Assembly (NCBI GenBank): GCA_031271375.1
Contig: JAISVU010000091.1
Coordinates: 1-5,600, forward strand
Length of the DNA: 5,600 nt
From: Clostridiales bacterium
Lineage (GTDB): Bacteria > Bacillota > Clostridia > Lachnospirales > WRAX01
Reading direction: 5' to 3'
In this document: positions 1-5,307 of the stretch, one piece after another
How the letters are laid out: each line of letters opens with the position of its first letter
Numbering within the stretch: the first letter of the stretch is position 1
Notes under the pieces: generated by a model
The model's input: the letters and a program-made list of their open reading frames with translations, nothing else
What the model was told of the DNA's origin: nothing
Databases searched by the model: none
Position numbers and translations under genes: made by a program

Positions 1-965
1 TCCATAAAGGCGCTGCCGCCGCCCATGCCACCGGTCATGGCCTTGATAATGCGCGTCATGGCGGAAACCTTCCAGTCCCCCTCGCCGCCGTAGCCATAGC
101 CCTGCTCCAGCAGCCGCTGTGTGGCGAGGCCGGGAAGCTGCTTCATGCCGTGCAGATCCTCAAAGGTGTTCGTGTAGGCTCCGGCGCCCTCGCGCTCCAG
201 AATCCGCTTCATGCCGAGCTCCTCGCGGGCCTGATAGCGGACAGTCTCGATATCGTCCGTATTAAAATCATATTTCGCGCGGTATTCGTCCATCAGAGCG
301 TCGATTTCGGCCTCCGTGACAGCGTTCATCTCAGCGACAAGATCGCCCACTGCGTGGGTATTCACCTGCCAGCCCAGCTTAATCTGCGCCTCTACCTTAT
401 CGCCCTCGGTGACGGCCACCTGCCGCATGTTATCGCCAAAGCGCACGAGCCTAAGGCCCTTGCTAACCATGTAGCCCACCGCCGAGCGCTGCCAGCTCCC
501 GATGCGCTCGCGGACAGCATCGTCCTGCCAATAGCCCACAACCACCTTGCGGGCAAGCCGGAGCCTCGCCCCGATAAAGCCGTGCTCGCGGTCTCCGTGG
601 GCGGATTGGTTCAGGTTCATGAAGTCCATATCTATTTCTTCGTCGGGGATATTGCGGCCATACTGCGTGTGCAGATGCAGATACGGCTTTTGCAGGTTAA
701 CAAGGCCGTTGATCCACATCTTAGAAGGCGAAAATGTGTGGCACCAACAGATCAGCCCCGCGCAGGATTCGTCGTAGTTGGCCTCCCTGACAAGCGCAGT
801 TAAGCCCTCGGCTGTCTTTACCGTGTCCTTATAGATGATGTCAAAGGGGATCTTTTCGGCGGCGCTGAGCGCCTTGGCCATCTCCTCGCCGCGCTCGGCA
901 ACGGTTTTCAAGACCTCGTCGCCATAAAGGAACTGCGAGCCCACCACGAACCAGAATTTATACAT
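1..965 (-). CDS. araA: L-arabinose isomerase, N-terminal part (cut by the left window edge)
   Basis: L-arabinose isomerase converts L-arabinose to L-ribulose in the cytoplasm, the first step of arabinose catabolism, using a divalent metal (Mn2+). The translated minus strand opens with MYKFWFVVGSQFLYGDE, matching the conserved N-terminus of the family (WFVxGSQxLYG). It contains the conserved blocks WCHTFSPSKMWI and TQYGRNIP, and near the edge YGYGGEGDWK. In that last motif Glu295 (codon 81-83) aligns with metal ligand Glu306 of the E. coli enzyme. The spacing to the next ligand is the same as in E. coli, so the window ends inside the codon for the Glu333 equivalent. About 321 of roughly 500 residues are present; the two histidine ligands lie beyond the edge. 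The start ATG at 963-965 is fixed by a strong RBS (AGGGAGGTAG, 971-980). No araB or araD is seen nearby. The identification is secure. Confidence 0.96.
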   Translation of the reverse strand, partial: MYKFWFVVGSQFLYGDEVLKTVAERGEEMAKALSAAEKIPFDIIYKDTVKTAEGLTALVREANYDESCAGLICWCHTFSPSKMWINGLVNLQKPYLHLHTQYGRNIPDEEIDMDFMNLNQSAHGDREHGFIGARLRLARKVVVGYWQDDAVRERIGSWQRSAVGYMVSKGLRLVRFGDNMRQVAVTEGDKVEAQIKLGWQVNTHAVGDLVAEMNAVTEAEIDALMDEYRAKYDFNTDDIETVRYQAREELGMKRILEREGAGAYTNTFEDLHGMKQLPGLATQRLLEQGYGYGGEGDWKVSAMTRIIKAMTGGMGGGSAFM

Positions 966-995
966 TTTTCTACCTCCCTTGAATATACTACCAAT

Positions 996-1024
996 ATTTT
1001 ACGACATTTCCAGTGCTTTGTAAA
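996..1024 (-). promoter_or_regulatory. sigma-A promoter of araA
   Basis: Read on the minus strand, a -35 box TTTACA (1019-1024) is followed by a 17-base spacer and a -10 box TAAAAT (996-1001). Transcription would start near 989, giving a leader of about 24 bases before the araA start codon that contains the RBS. I see no clear AraR operator or catabolite-responsive element around it. Confidence 0.7.
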
Positions 1025-1084
1025 GTCATTTTAGCATACCGCGGGGAAACGGAAAAAAGGCAGGTGATGGGCTCAAATTTGCAG

Positions 1085-1113
1085 TTGACGGAAAGGCGAT
1101 AATCGTGTATACT
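1085..1113 (+). promoter_or_regulatory. sigma-A promoter of the tRNA-His/tRNA-Gln operon
   Basis: A -35 box TTGACG (1085-1090), a 17-base spacer and a -10 box TATACT (1108-1113) lie about 30 bases upstream of tRNA-His. Transcription should begin near 1120. It is divergent from the araA promoter, about 60 bases away. Confidence 0.8.
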
Positions 1114-1142
1114 GTTTAAGCGCGCCGCGAAAGCGTGATCAT

Positions 1143-1220
1143 GGTGGGTATAGCTCAGTTGGTTAGAGCGCCAGATTGTGGCTCTGGAGGTCATGAGTTC
1201 GAATCTCACTACCCACCCCA
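1143..1220 (+). tRNA. tRNA-His, anticodon GTG
   Basis: The acceptor stem GTGGGTA (1144-1150) pairs with TACCCAC (1210-1216). The extra G at 1143 is the G-1 typical of histidine tRNA and faces discriminator C1217. CCA is encoded at 1218-1220. The anticodon stem CCAGA/TCTGG (1171-1175 and 1183-1187) holds a 7-base loop with anticodon GTG at 1178-1180. The T loop TTCGAAT (1198-1204) closes on a 5-base stem whose outermost pair is an A-C mismatch. The variable loop has 5 bases. It decodes CAC and CAU. Confidence 0.97.
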
Positions 1221-1223
1221 CAA

Positions 1224-1298
1224 TGGGCCGTCGCCAAGCGGTAAGGCAACGGACTTTGACTCCGTCACTCGATGGTTCAAATCCATCCGGCCCAACCA
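1224..1298 (+). tRNA. tRNA-Gln, anticodon TTG
   Basis: The acceptor stem TGGGCCG (1224-1230) pairs with CGGCCCA (1288-1294), the discriminator is A1295 and CCA is encoded at 1296-1298. The anticodon stem ACGGA/TCCGT (1249-1253 and 1261-1265) carries anticodon TTG at 1256-1258. The T stem GATGG/CCATC encloses TTCAAAT. It decodes CAA and CAG. Only three bases separate it from the CCA of tRNA-His, so the two are processed from one transcript. Its 3' end is a plausible integration point for a mobile element, but I found no second copy of it in the window. Confidence 0.97.
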
Positions 1299-1357
1299 CA
1301 GAGTTGAAGTTGGCAATGTCCGAAAAATACGGCCACGAAGCCACTTCATTACAGATC

Positions 1358-1394
1358 AACAGCCTTGTCTTGATAAAAGATGAGGCTGTTTTTC
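1358..1394 (+). terminator. intrinsic terminator of the tRNA operon
   Basis: AACAGCCT (1358-1365) pairs perfectly with AGGCTGTT (1383-1390), and a T run (1389-1393) sits at the base of the stem. It lies 60 bases behind tRNA-Gln, with nothing recognisable between. The stem ends the core tRNA transcription unit and marks the left limit of the accessory block. Confidence 0.85.
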
Positions 1395-1408
1395 TATGAC
1401 CGACAGGG

Positions 1409-1436
1409 TTGATATGCACATACTTACACATATGAA
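1409..1436 (+). promoter_or_regulatory. candidate promoter for the HTH-protein gene
   Basis: TTGATA (1409-1414) and TATGAA (1431-1436) are separated by 16 bases. The match to consensus is moderate. The -10 box falls inside a long imperfect palindrome (1424-1460). A transcript from here would carry a leader of about 155 bases before the GTG start at 1598. Confidence 0.4.
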
Positions 1437-1460
1437 CGGTGTAACCATTTGTGTATGTAA
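1424..1460. repeat. 37-base imperfect palindrome, candidate operator or leader hairpin
   Basis: TTACACATATGAACGGT (1424-1440) faces ACCATTTGTGTATGTAA (1444-1460) across a 3-base centre. Fifteen of 17 positions can pair as RNA, three of them G-U. It also contains the smaller perfect inverted repeat TTACAC-N9-GTGTAA (1424-1444). It overlaps the -10 box of the candidate promoter, so it could be a repressor-binding site, for instance for the HTH protein encoded downstream, or the first hairpin of the leader RNA. It carries no T run, so it is not a terminator. Confidence 0.5.
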
Positions 1461-1546
1461 ATCCAGCAGCTCGTTGGCTCCAGAGGCGGCTCCGCCGACC
1501 CCAAAAGGGTAAGTGTGAAAAAAAGGCCATACTTGAATCTACCACC
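1461..1546 (+). other. non-coding leader segment with two small hairpins
   Basis: This stretch has no believable gene. An open frame does continue from the HTH gene back to 1451, but it lacks an RBS there and would run through the palindrome and terminator. Two small hairpins can form: GGCG/CGCC (1485-1488 with 1493-1496) and ACCC/GGGT (1498-1501 with 1507-1510). Between 1511 and 1546 I see only a purine-rich tract. It is probably the untranslated leader of the HTH gene. It matches no riboswitch class that I recognise. Confidence 0.35.
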
Positions 1547-1585
1547 AAGACCGCTTTCTATATCGAGAGCGGTCTTTTTATTTTG
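1547..1585 (+). terminator. strong terminator-like hairpin just before the HTH-gene RBS (possible attenuator)
   Basis: AAGACCGCTTTC (1547-1558) pairs with GAGAGCGGTCTT (1565-1576): 12 positions with one T-G wobble and a 6-base loop, followed by a run of T broken by one A (1577-1584). By structure this is an intrinsic terminator. It ends only a few bases before the RBS GAGAGG (1585-1590) of the downstream gene, with no promoter between. Either it ends an upstream leader transcript conditionally (attenuation), or it blocks read-through from the left. Confidence 0.75.
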
Positions 1586-1597
1586 AGAGGTGAAAAA

Positions 1598-2311
1598 GTG
1601 AACTCCCCTGTAAACATAGACTCCCGAGGCTACGGAAGAATCTACAAGGCCGTGATGCGCGACCGCAAGCTTCCGTTGCTAGCGAAAACGATATACGCTT
1701 ATTTTTGCTCCTACGCCGGCAACGGCTACCAAGCTTACCCCAAACGCGACAAGACCGTCCGCGATCTCAATATCAACAAGGACACATATACCAAGCACTT
1801 AGCGCTTCTCGTGGCCGGAGACTACATCGGCAAGGAGCGCACGGCCGCAGGCAACTTCTACACGATCAAAAGGACGGTTCCGAGCTATGATAATTCCGCA
1901 CAAGCCAAGGACGAAATGACCGATATGCTGGTGATGGAAAGCGTGGGCGCGCAGGGCTTCGGAACGGTGCTAAAGCTCGTCATGCTCGATGCCGGACTGA
2001 CCGCCCAAGCGAAAGCCATCTATGCCTATTTCGCGTCCTTCGCGGGCGCCGGGATGACCGCCTTCCCCCGAAGGGCAACCATCATGCGGGACTTGGGCTT
2101 GTCGCAGGCCACCTATTACACGCACTTCAATTTGCTTTTGAACCGCGGATACCTCTCGGTAGAGCATAGAAAAAGCAACGGCAAGTACACGGTGTCCCTA
2201 TACCGACTACCTAAGCGCATGGACGCTCCAGCACCGCCGCAATCCTCCTCTCCGTCGCGTGAAAGTAGCCGCAAGGCCATGTTCGGAAACGCGATGTCCG
2301 AAACCTGCTAA
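1598..2311 (+). CDS. Protein with two tandem helix-turn-helix (HTH_36-like) domains
   Basis: This 237-residue protein starts at GTG (1598-1600), 7 bases after GAGAGG. The open frame extends further left, but without an RBS and through the terminator, so I reject an upstream start. Residues 11-95 and 120-206 are two copies of one winged-helix module. About 31 of 71 aligned positions are identical, including GxG, KxVM, AKxIYAYF, AYPKR/AFPRR, VRDL/MRDL and HLALL/HFNLL. The second helix of each (about 53-77 and 161-186) is the likely recognition helix. The tail from 207 is rich in Pro and Ser and probably disordered. Such HTH_36-type proteins are common on clostridial plasmids and integrative elements, close to replication or conjugation genes. 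The protein probably binds DNA as a regulator or an initiator-like factor; its target is unknown. No membrane segment or signal peptide is visible. Confidence 0.85.
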   Translation: MNSPVNIDSRGYGRIYKAVMRDRKLPLLAKTIYAYFCSYAGNGYQAYPKRDKTVRDLNINKDTYTKHLALLVAGDYIGKERTAAGNFYTIKRTVPSYDNSAQAKDEMTDMLVMESVGAQGFGTVLKLVMLDAGLTAQAKAIYAYFASFAGAGMTAFPRRATIMRDLGLSQATYYTHFNLLLNRGYLSVEHRKSNGKYTVSLYRLPKRMDAPAPPQSSSPSRESSRKAMFGNAMSETC

Positions 2312-2380
2312 GTTGTTGTCAAGCATTTTTTCAAAAGAAGATCAAAAATATTTTTATGTTGAAAAGTTGAAAACCACTAT

Positions 2381-2416
2381 TAGCCAGAGGCTATAAAGCT
2401 CCTGGCTATATTTATT
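2381..2416 (+). terminator. terminator-like hairpin before the repA pseudogene
   Basis: TAGCCAG (2381-2387) pairs perfectly with CTGGCTA (2402-2408). After one mismatch the stem continues through G-T, G-C, C-G and T-A pairs to an ATAA loop. The following TATTTATT is T-rich but not a clean T run. It lies 70 bases after the HTH gene and 8 bases before the RBS of the next gene, so it may be the terminator of the HTH gene, an attenuator for repA, or both. The A/T-rich stretch 2312-2380 holds a direct repeat (TTGAAAA twice, 2359-2373) but no convincing promoter. Confidence 0.55.
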
Positions 2417-2430
2417 GGAGGGAAATCTGA

Positions 2431-3438
2431 ATGAAAGAGGTCAAACTGCAAACCCATCCAGCATACAGGCTTATGAAGCAAAGCGATGTGGTATCATTTT
2501 TCCATTTGCAAATGCCCCGCTGATTATTCCGCGACGCAAAATATAGCCACCTGTCGTTGGAGACTAAAGTCGCATACACCTTTTTGTTGAACCGTTTTCA
2601 GCTCTCCAAGATGAATGGGTGGGTAAACAGCGAGGGCGAAGTGTTTATCATCTTTCCGCGCGAGAAACTGGCTGAGGAAATTGGTGTCAGCTACCGTAAA
2701 GCAATTGCCTGTTTTAAGGAGCTCCTGGCAGCCAACCTAATATGGGAGCAACGGATTGGTCGCGGCAATGCCAACCATATTTATCTGGCATCTGTCGTTT
2801 TGTCGGAGGAAAGCACCGTGAACCACGAGAGCGCACCATTCGTCTCTGAAAGCGCCGAAACTGCATGTCTTGAAAGTGAAGACACCATCGAAGACCAACA
2901 AAAACAGTAGGACAAGAAGTGCGAAAATGGCACTTCCAAACCAACCGAATCAGCACGTCCAGAGATGCAAATATGGCATACAAATAAGAAAGATAATAAA
3001 AAGATTGAATGTAGTGATACTGAAGAAGTCAGTCCGTCAAAGTCGGCGCGCGCGGACACGTCTTCTGAGAATCGCGGGCGTGACGTACCAACGGACAATA
3101 GCGATGAATATCTTTTAGAAGATATTTTGAATCGCTGCGAACTATATGTTCTGCCTGACGAGGAGGCTGGAGTCTTCCGAAACGCTATTACCCGACTTTT
3201 CTATTCCGAGAGCTTTCACGTTGGCACCTCCGTTATGCCTCGGCAGGTAATCCGCTCCCATCTGAATGCTATCGACGGGACTGTGCTAGTTGACACCAGG
3301 GAGAAACTGAGGCGTAACACGGATAAGCCAATCAAGAACTCAACAGCCTATGTCATGGCGACGCTGTTCAACAATATCTGGGAGCTGCAAAGCGATTTAA
3401 TGGTTGACCCGTATCTGAATTCGATAAACTCAACGTAG
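2431..3438 (+). pseudogene. repA: repA-like replication initiator (RepA_N plus DUF6017-type C-terminus), broken by two nonsense codons
   Basis: Reading one frame from the ATG at 2431 (RBS GGAGGG, 2417-2422) gives 335 codons before the final TAG, close to full length for these initiators. Codons 26-120 resemble the RepA_N domain of theta-replicating Firmicute plasmids and elements. They include LQMPR, VAYTFLLNRFQLS, NGWVNSEGEVFIIFPRE and an HTH (about 75-115) ending GRGNANHIYLA. Codons 226-332 resemble the DUF6017 C-terminal domain, with LEDILNRCELYVL, NSTAYVMATLF and VDPYLNS. Codon 31 is TGA (2521-2523), where relatives usually have Trp after MPR. Codon 160 is TAG (2908-2910), in the variable linker. 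No frameshift is needed. Internal restarts lack convincing RBSs, so the gene is probably dead. The family assignment rests on recalled motifs, not on a search. Confidence 0.82.
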
Positions 3439-3459
3439 TGACTGAAAGACTCAAGTTAT

Positions 3460-3475
3460 ATTGACAATTTTCAAT
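3460..3475. promoter_or_regulatory. ArsR operator candidate, upstream copy (covers the -35 box)
   Basis: ATTGA (3460-3464), six bases, then TCAAT (3471-3475) form an inverted repeat that overlaps the whole -35 box and the start of the spacer. A bound repressor would occlude RNA polymerase. Five-base arms with six bases between fit a winged-helix dimer. Confidence 0.6.
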
Positions 3476-3489
3476 CTTACGCATATACT
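3461..3489 (+). promoter_or_regulatory. promoter of the arsR operon
   Basis: A perfect -35 box TTGACA (3461-3466), a 17-base spacer and TATACT (3484-3489) form one of the best promoters in the window. Transcription should start near 3495, giving a leader of about 33 bases. It is bracketed by the two ATTGA-N6-TCAAT repeats, so it is probably a strong promoter held off by the ArsR product. Confidence 0.9.
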
Positions 3490-3497
3490 GAAAACAG

Positions 3498-3513
3498 ATT
3501 GAATAACTTCAAT
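3498..3513. promoter_or_regulatory. ArsR operator candidate, downstream copy (just after the start site)
   Basis: ATTGA (3498-3502) and TCAAT (3509-3513) are separated by six bases, the same arrangement as the copy at 3460-3475. Here the symmetry is extended to ATTGAA-N4-TTCAAT. The centres of the two copies are 38 bases apart. This copy lies at the expected transcription start. Confidence 0.7.
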
Positions 3514-3527
3514 GTGAGGCGAGGCCA

Positions 3528-3845
3528 TTGGAAAGCCGCCTTGTGAATAACGCGAGAGTGTTCAAAGCCTTTTGTGACGAAAACCGCCTGCAAATACTGG
3601 AGCTTTTGCAGGCCGGGGAAAAATGCGCCTGTGTACTTTTGGAGGACTTAAAAATCAGCCAGCCGACGCTTTCACATCACATGAAAATCCTGTGTGAAAG
3701 CGGCTTGGTTGTTGGGCGAAAAGCCGGAAAATGGACGCACTACTCTATATCTCCCGAGGGGGCGCAGACCGCCGCGAAACTCTTGGAAAAGCTGACAACG
3801 GTAACGGAAACTGACAACGGCGGAGGTGACGCAAGGTGCAAATAG
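3528..3845 (+). CDS. arsR: ArsR/SmtB-family metalloregulatory repressor
   Basis: This is a 105-residue winged-helix repressor of the ArsR/SmtB family, which leaves DNA on binding thiophilic metals or metalloids. The core is recognisable: FCDENRLQILELL, then GEKCACVLLEDL, the HTH LKISQPTLSHHMKILCESGLV (split around residues 41-61) and the wing GRKAGKWTHYSIS. Cys33 and Cys35 form the CxC pair that binds As(III) or Sb(III) in E. coli-type ArsR (ELCVCDL there). Further cysteines are Cys16, Cys56 and Cys104. The start is a TTG at 3528 with GAGG at 3516-3519; no in-frame ATG or GTG gives a complete N-terminus. It is first in a four-gene operon and probably represses its own promoter through the two flanking operators. 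The exact inducer cannot be read from sequence. The 3' end overlaps the permease gene by 10 bases. Confidence 0.93.
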   Translation: MESRLVNNARVFKAFCDENRLQILELLQAGEKCACVLLEDLKISQPTLSHHMKILCESGLVVGRKAGKWTHYSISPEGAQTAAKLLEKLTTVTETDNGGGDARCK

Positions 3846-4837
3846 CGTGGGATTTTTTTCAAAATCAAATCCTCGGCATGCGCTGGCTCAACGCCTTAAT
3901 CGGCAATCTGCTGGCCGCCGTGGGGCTGGATATATCCTCGCGGCTCGGAGGCAGCGTCCAGTTTTTCATCTACGACGTTATAAAAATCGTGGCGCTGCTC
4001 TGCGTCTTAATCTTCGGCATTTCCTGCATACAGAGCTACTTCCCCCCGGAGCGCAGCAAAAAGATTCTTGGCCGTTTTCGCGGCATAGGCGCAAACTGCG
4101 TGGCCGCGCTCTTGGGAACGGTGACGCCGTTCTGCTCCTGCTCGTCAATCCCGCTGTTCATAGGCTTTACCAGCGCGGGTCTGCCGCTGGGCGTGACATT
4201 CTCTTTCCTCATATCCTCGCCGATGGTAGACCTCGGCTCGTTGGTGCTGCTTATGAGCATATTCGGCGGCAAAGTTGCGGTCGTCTATGTGTTGACAGGG
4301 CTTGTTATCGCCGTAATTGGCGGAACGCTCATAGAAAAGCTGCACATGGAAAACTATGTGGAGGAATTTATCCGGGCGGCGTCAGCCGTGGATATTGAGG
4401 CGGATGACTTGACGCGGCGCGACCGCCTTAAATACGCATGGGAGCAGATGGCCGCAACATTCAAGAAAGTGTTCCCCTATATACTAATCGGCGTGGGTAT
4501 TGGCGCTATTATTCACAACTGGATTCCCGAAAGCTGGATCGTCACGGCGTTGGGCGGCAATAATCCGTTTTCGGTCATATTAGCGACGGTGGTGGGAGTG
4601 CCAATGTACGCCGACATTTTCGGCACGCTTCCCGTGGCCGAGGCGCTATACGCAAAGGGGGCGCAACTTGGGGCGATTCTCGCGTTTATGATGGGTGTGA
4701 CAACCTTGTCGCTGCCGTCTATGATTATGCTTCGCAAGGCCGTAAAAACGCGGCTATTGGAGCTGTTTATCGGTATATGCACGATGGGGATCATTGCGGT
4801 GGGCTATCTGTTCAACGCTTTGCAATTCATATTTTAA
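3836..4837 (+). CDS. arsP: ArsP-type permease (COG0701 / DUF318 family), probable organoarsenical exporter
   Basis: A 333-residue integral membrane protein with about eight hydrophobic segments, roughly 43-64, 83-107, 115-140, 146-165, 211-228, 245-262, 277-297 and 306-330. A charged cytoplasmic-type loop (167-210) splits it into two halves. The signature TPFCSCSSIPLF (97-108) holds Cys100 and Cys102, and the second half has GVPMYADIFGTLP (254-266), both typical of this permease family. Characterised ArsP members export trivalent organoarsenicals such as methylarsenite; other COG0701 members are uncharacterised, so the substrate is inferred from the ArsR neighbour. The start is GTG 3836, 7 bases after GGAGGTG (3822-3828), and overlaps the end of arsR, which suggests translational coupling. 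Its length is normal and no damage is seen. Confidence 0.88.
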   Translation: MQIAWDFFQNQILGMRWLNALIGNLLAAVGLDISSRLGGSVQFFIYDVIKIVALLCVLIFGISCIQSYFPPERSKKILGRFRGIGANCVAALLGTVTPFCSCSSIPLFIGFTSAGLPLGVTFSFLISSPMVDLGSLVLLMSIFGGKVAVVYVLTGLVIAVIGGTLIEKLHMENYVEEFIRAASAVDIEADDLTRRDRLKYAWEQMAATFKKVFPYILIGVGIGAIIHNWIPESWIVTALGGNNPFSVILATVVGVPMYADIFGTLPVAEALYAKGAQLGAILAFMMGVTTLSLPSMIMLRKAVKTRLLELFIGICTMGIIAVGYLFNALQFIF

Positions 4838-4851
4838 CAGGAGTGATTGCA

Positions 4852-5097
4852 ATGGCAACGGTAAAAATACTCGGTTCCGGCTGCAAGAAATGCGACCAAT
4901 TGGAGGCCAACACAAAGGCGGTGCTGGCGCAGCTTGGCATTGACGCCACAGTCGAGCATGAACGGGATTTTGGAAAAATCGCGGCCTACGGCGTGATGTC
5001 CACCCCGGCGCTGGTTGTTAATGAAAAGGTGCTTGCATATGGCAAGGTACTTAAACCCGCCGACATTGTGAAGCTGCTGCAAAAGGCGGGTGTATGA
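4852..5097 (+). CDS. Small thioredoxin-like redox protein (redox-active disulfide protein 2 type)
   Basis: This 81-residue cytoplasmic protein has a minimal thioredoxin fold of the Thioredoxin_3 type. Strand VKILGSG leads into the active site CKKC (Cys11, Cys14), and Thr51-Pro52 in MSTPALVVN is the cis-Pro position facing the disulfide. It ends in a helix typical of the family (LKPADIVKLLQKAGV). ATG 4852 is chosen because AGGAG (4839-4843) lies 8 bases ahead; the longer open frame overlaps the permease. It begins 14 bases after the permease gene and overlaps the next gene by four bases (ATGA). Genes of this type often accompany COG0701 permeases. It probably reduces a disulfide or passes a thiol-bound metalloid to the permease, but that role is inference. 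Confidence 0.88.
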   Translation: MATVKILGSGCKKCDQLEANTKAVLAQLGIDATVEHERDFGKIAAYGVMSTPALVVNEKVLAYGKVLKPADIVKLLQKAGV

Positions 5098-5288
5098 GCT
5101 GCCCGAATGTCAAGGAGTGCGCTTGCCCGAAAAAGACCTGTCCAAATAACGGACAATGCTGCGCCTGTGTTATTAAGCACAGGGACACGGGCAGCTTGCC
5201 GTTCTGTCTGTTCCTCGATAATGGCGGCGACAAGAGCGCGGCGAATTATTACCACAAGCTGAAAGAGCGGTTTGAGAGCAAAGATTGA
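5094..5288 (+). CDS. Cysteine-rich small protein (DUF6485-like)
   Basis: A 64-residue protein with eight cysteines, all within the first 38 positions (3, 9, 11, 16, 22, 23, 25, 38), in the order CPNVKECACP, CPNNGQCCAC and LPFC. The C-terminal third is charged and helical (YYHKLKERFESK). The pattern, followed by KHRDTGSLPFC, resembles the DUF6485 family of small clostridial proteins, recalled and not searched. Translation is coupled to the thioredoxin-like gene through ATGA at 5094-5097; the RBS is probably AAGGCGGG just inside that gene (5083-5090). The cysteines suggest binding of Zn, an Fe-S cluster or a soft metalloid, perhaps as a sink or chaperone beside the exporter. Its function is unknown. 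No terminator is seen after it; 19 bases later the convergent transposase frame ends. Confidence 0.75.
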   Translation: MSCPNVKECACPKKTCPNNGQCCACVIKHRDTGSLPFCLFLDNGGDKSAANYYHKLKERFESKD

Positions 5289-5307
5289 GTTGCATTTACA
5301 GTATCCT

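Noticed and set aside
150..803. Long plus-strand open frame of 217 codons
   Set aside because: It lies antisense to araA, whose conserved motifs and RBS are clear. The plus-strand frame has no RBS and no recognisable motif.
966..1084. AraR operator or catabolite-responsive element near araA
   Set aside because: I looked for an ATTTGTACGTACAAAT-like or cre-like palindrome and found none good enough to report.
988..1548. Minus-strand open frame of 186 codons
   Set aside because: It runs antisense through both tRNA genes, the terminator and the leader. It is a chance frame over structured RNA genes.
1451..1597. Upstream extension of the HTH gene to an earlier start
   Set aside because: The extension would translate half of the palindrome and a strong terminator hairpin and has no RBS. 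GTG 1598 has GAGAGG at the right distance and starts just before the first domain.
2521..2910. Reassignment of TGA or programmed stop-codon read-through in repA
   Set aside because: TGA ends two intact genes here (5095-5097, 5286-5288) and Trp is encoded by TGG elsewhere. Two different stop codons in one gene are better explained by decay. I see no selenocysteine-type or read-through structure.
2870..3118. Plus-strand frame of 82 codons and minus-strand frames across 2714-3098
   Set aside because: They overlap the RepA linker in other frames, are low in complexity (Lys/Arg-rich) and lack RBSs.
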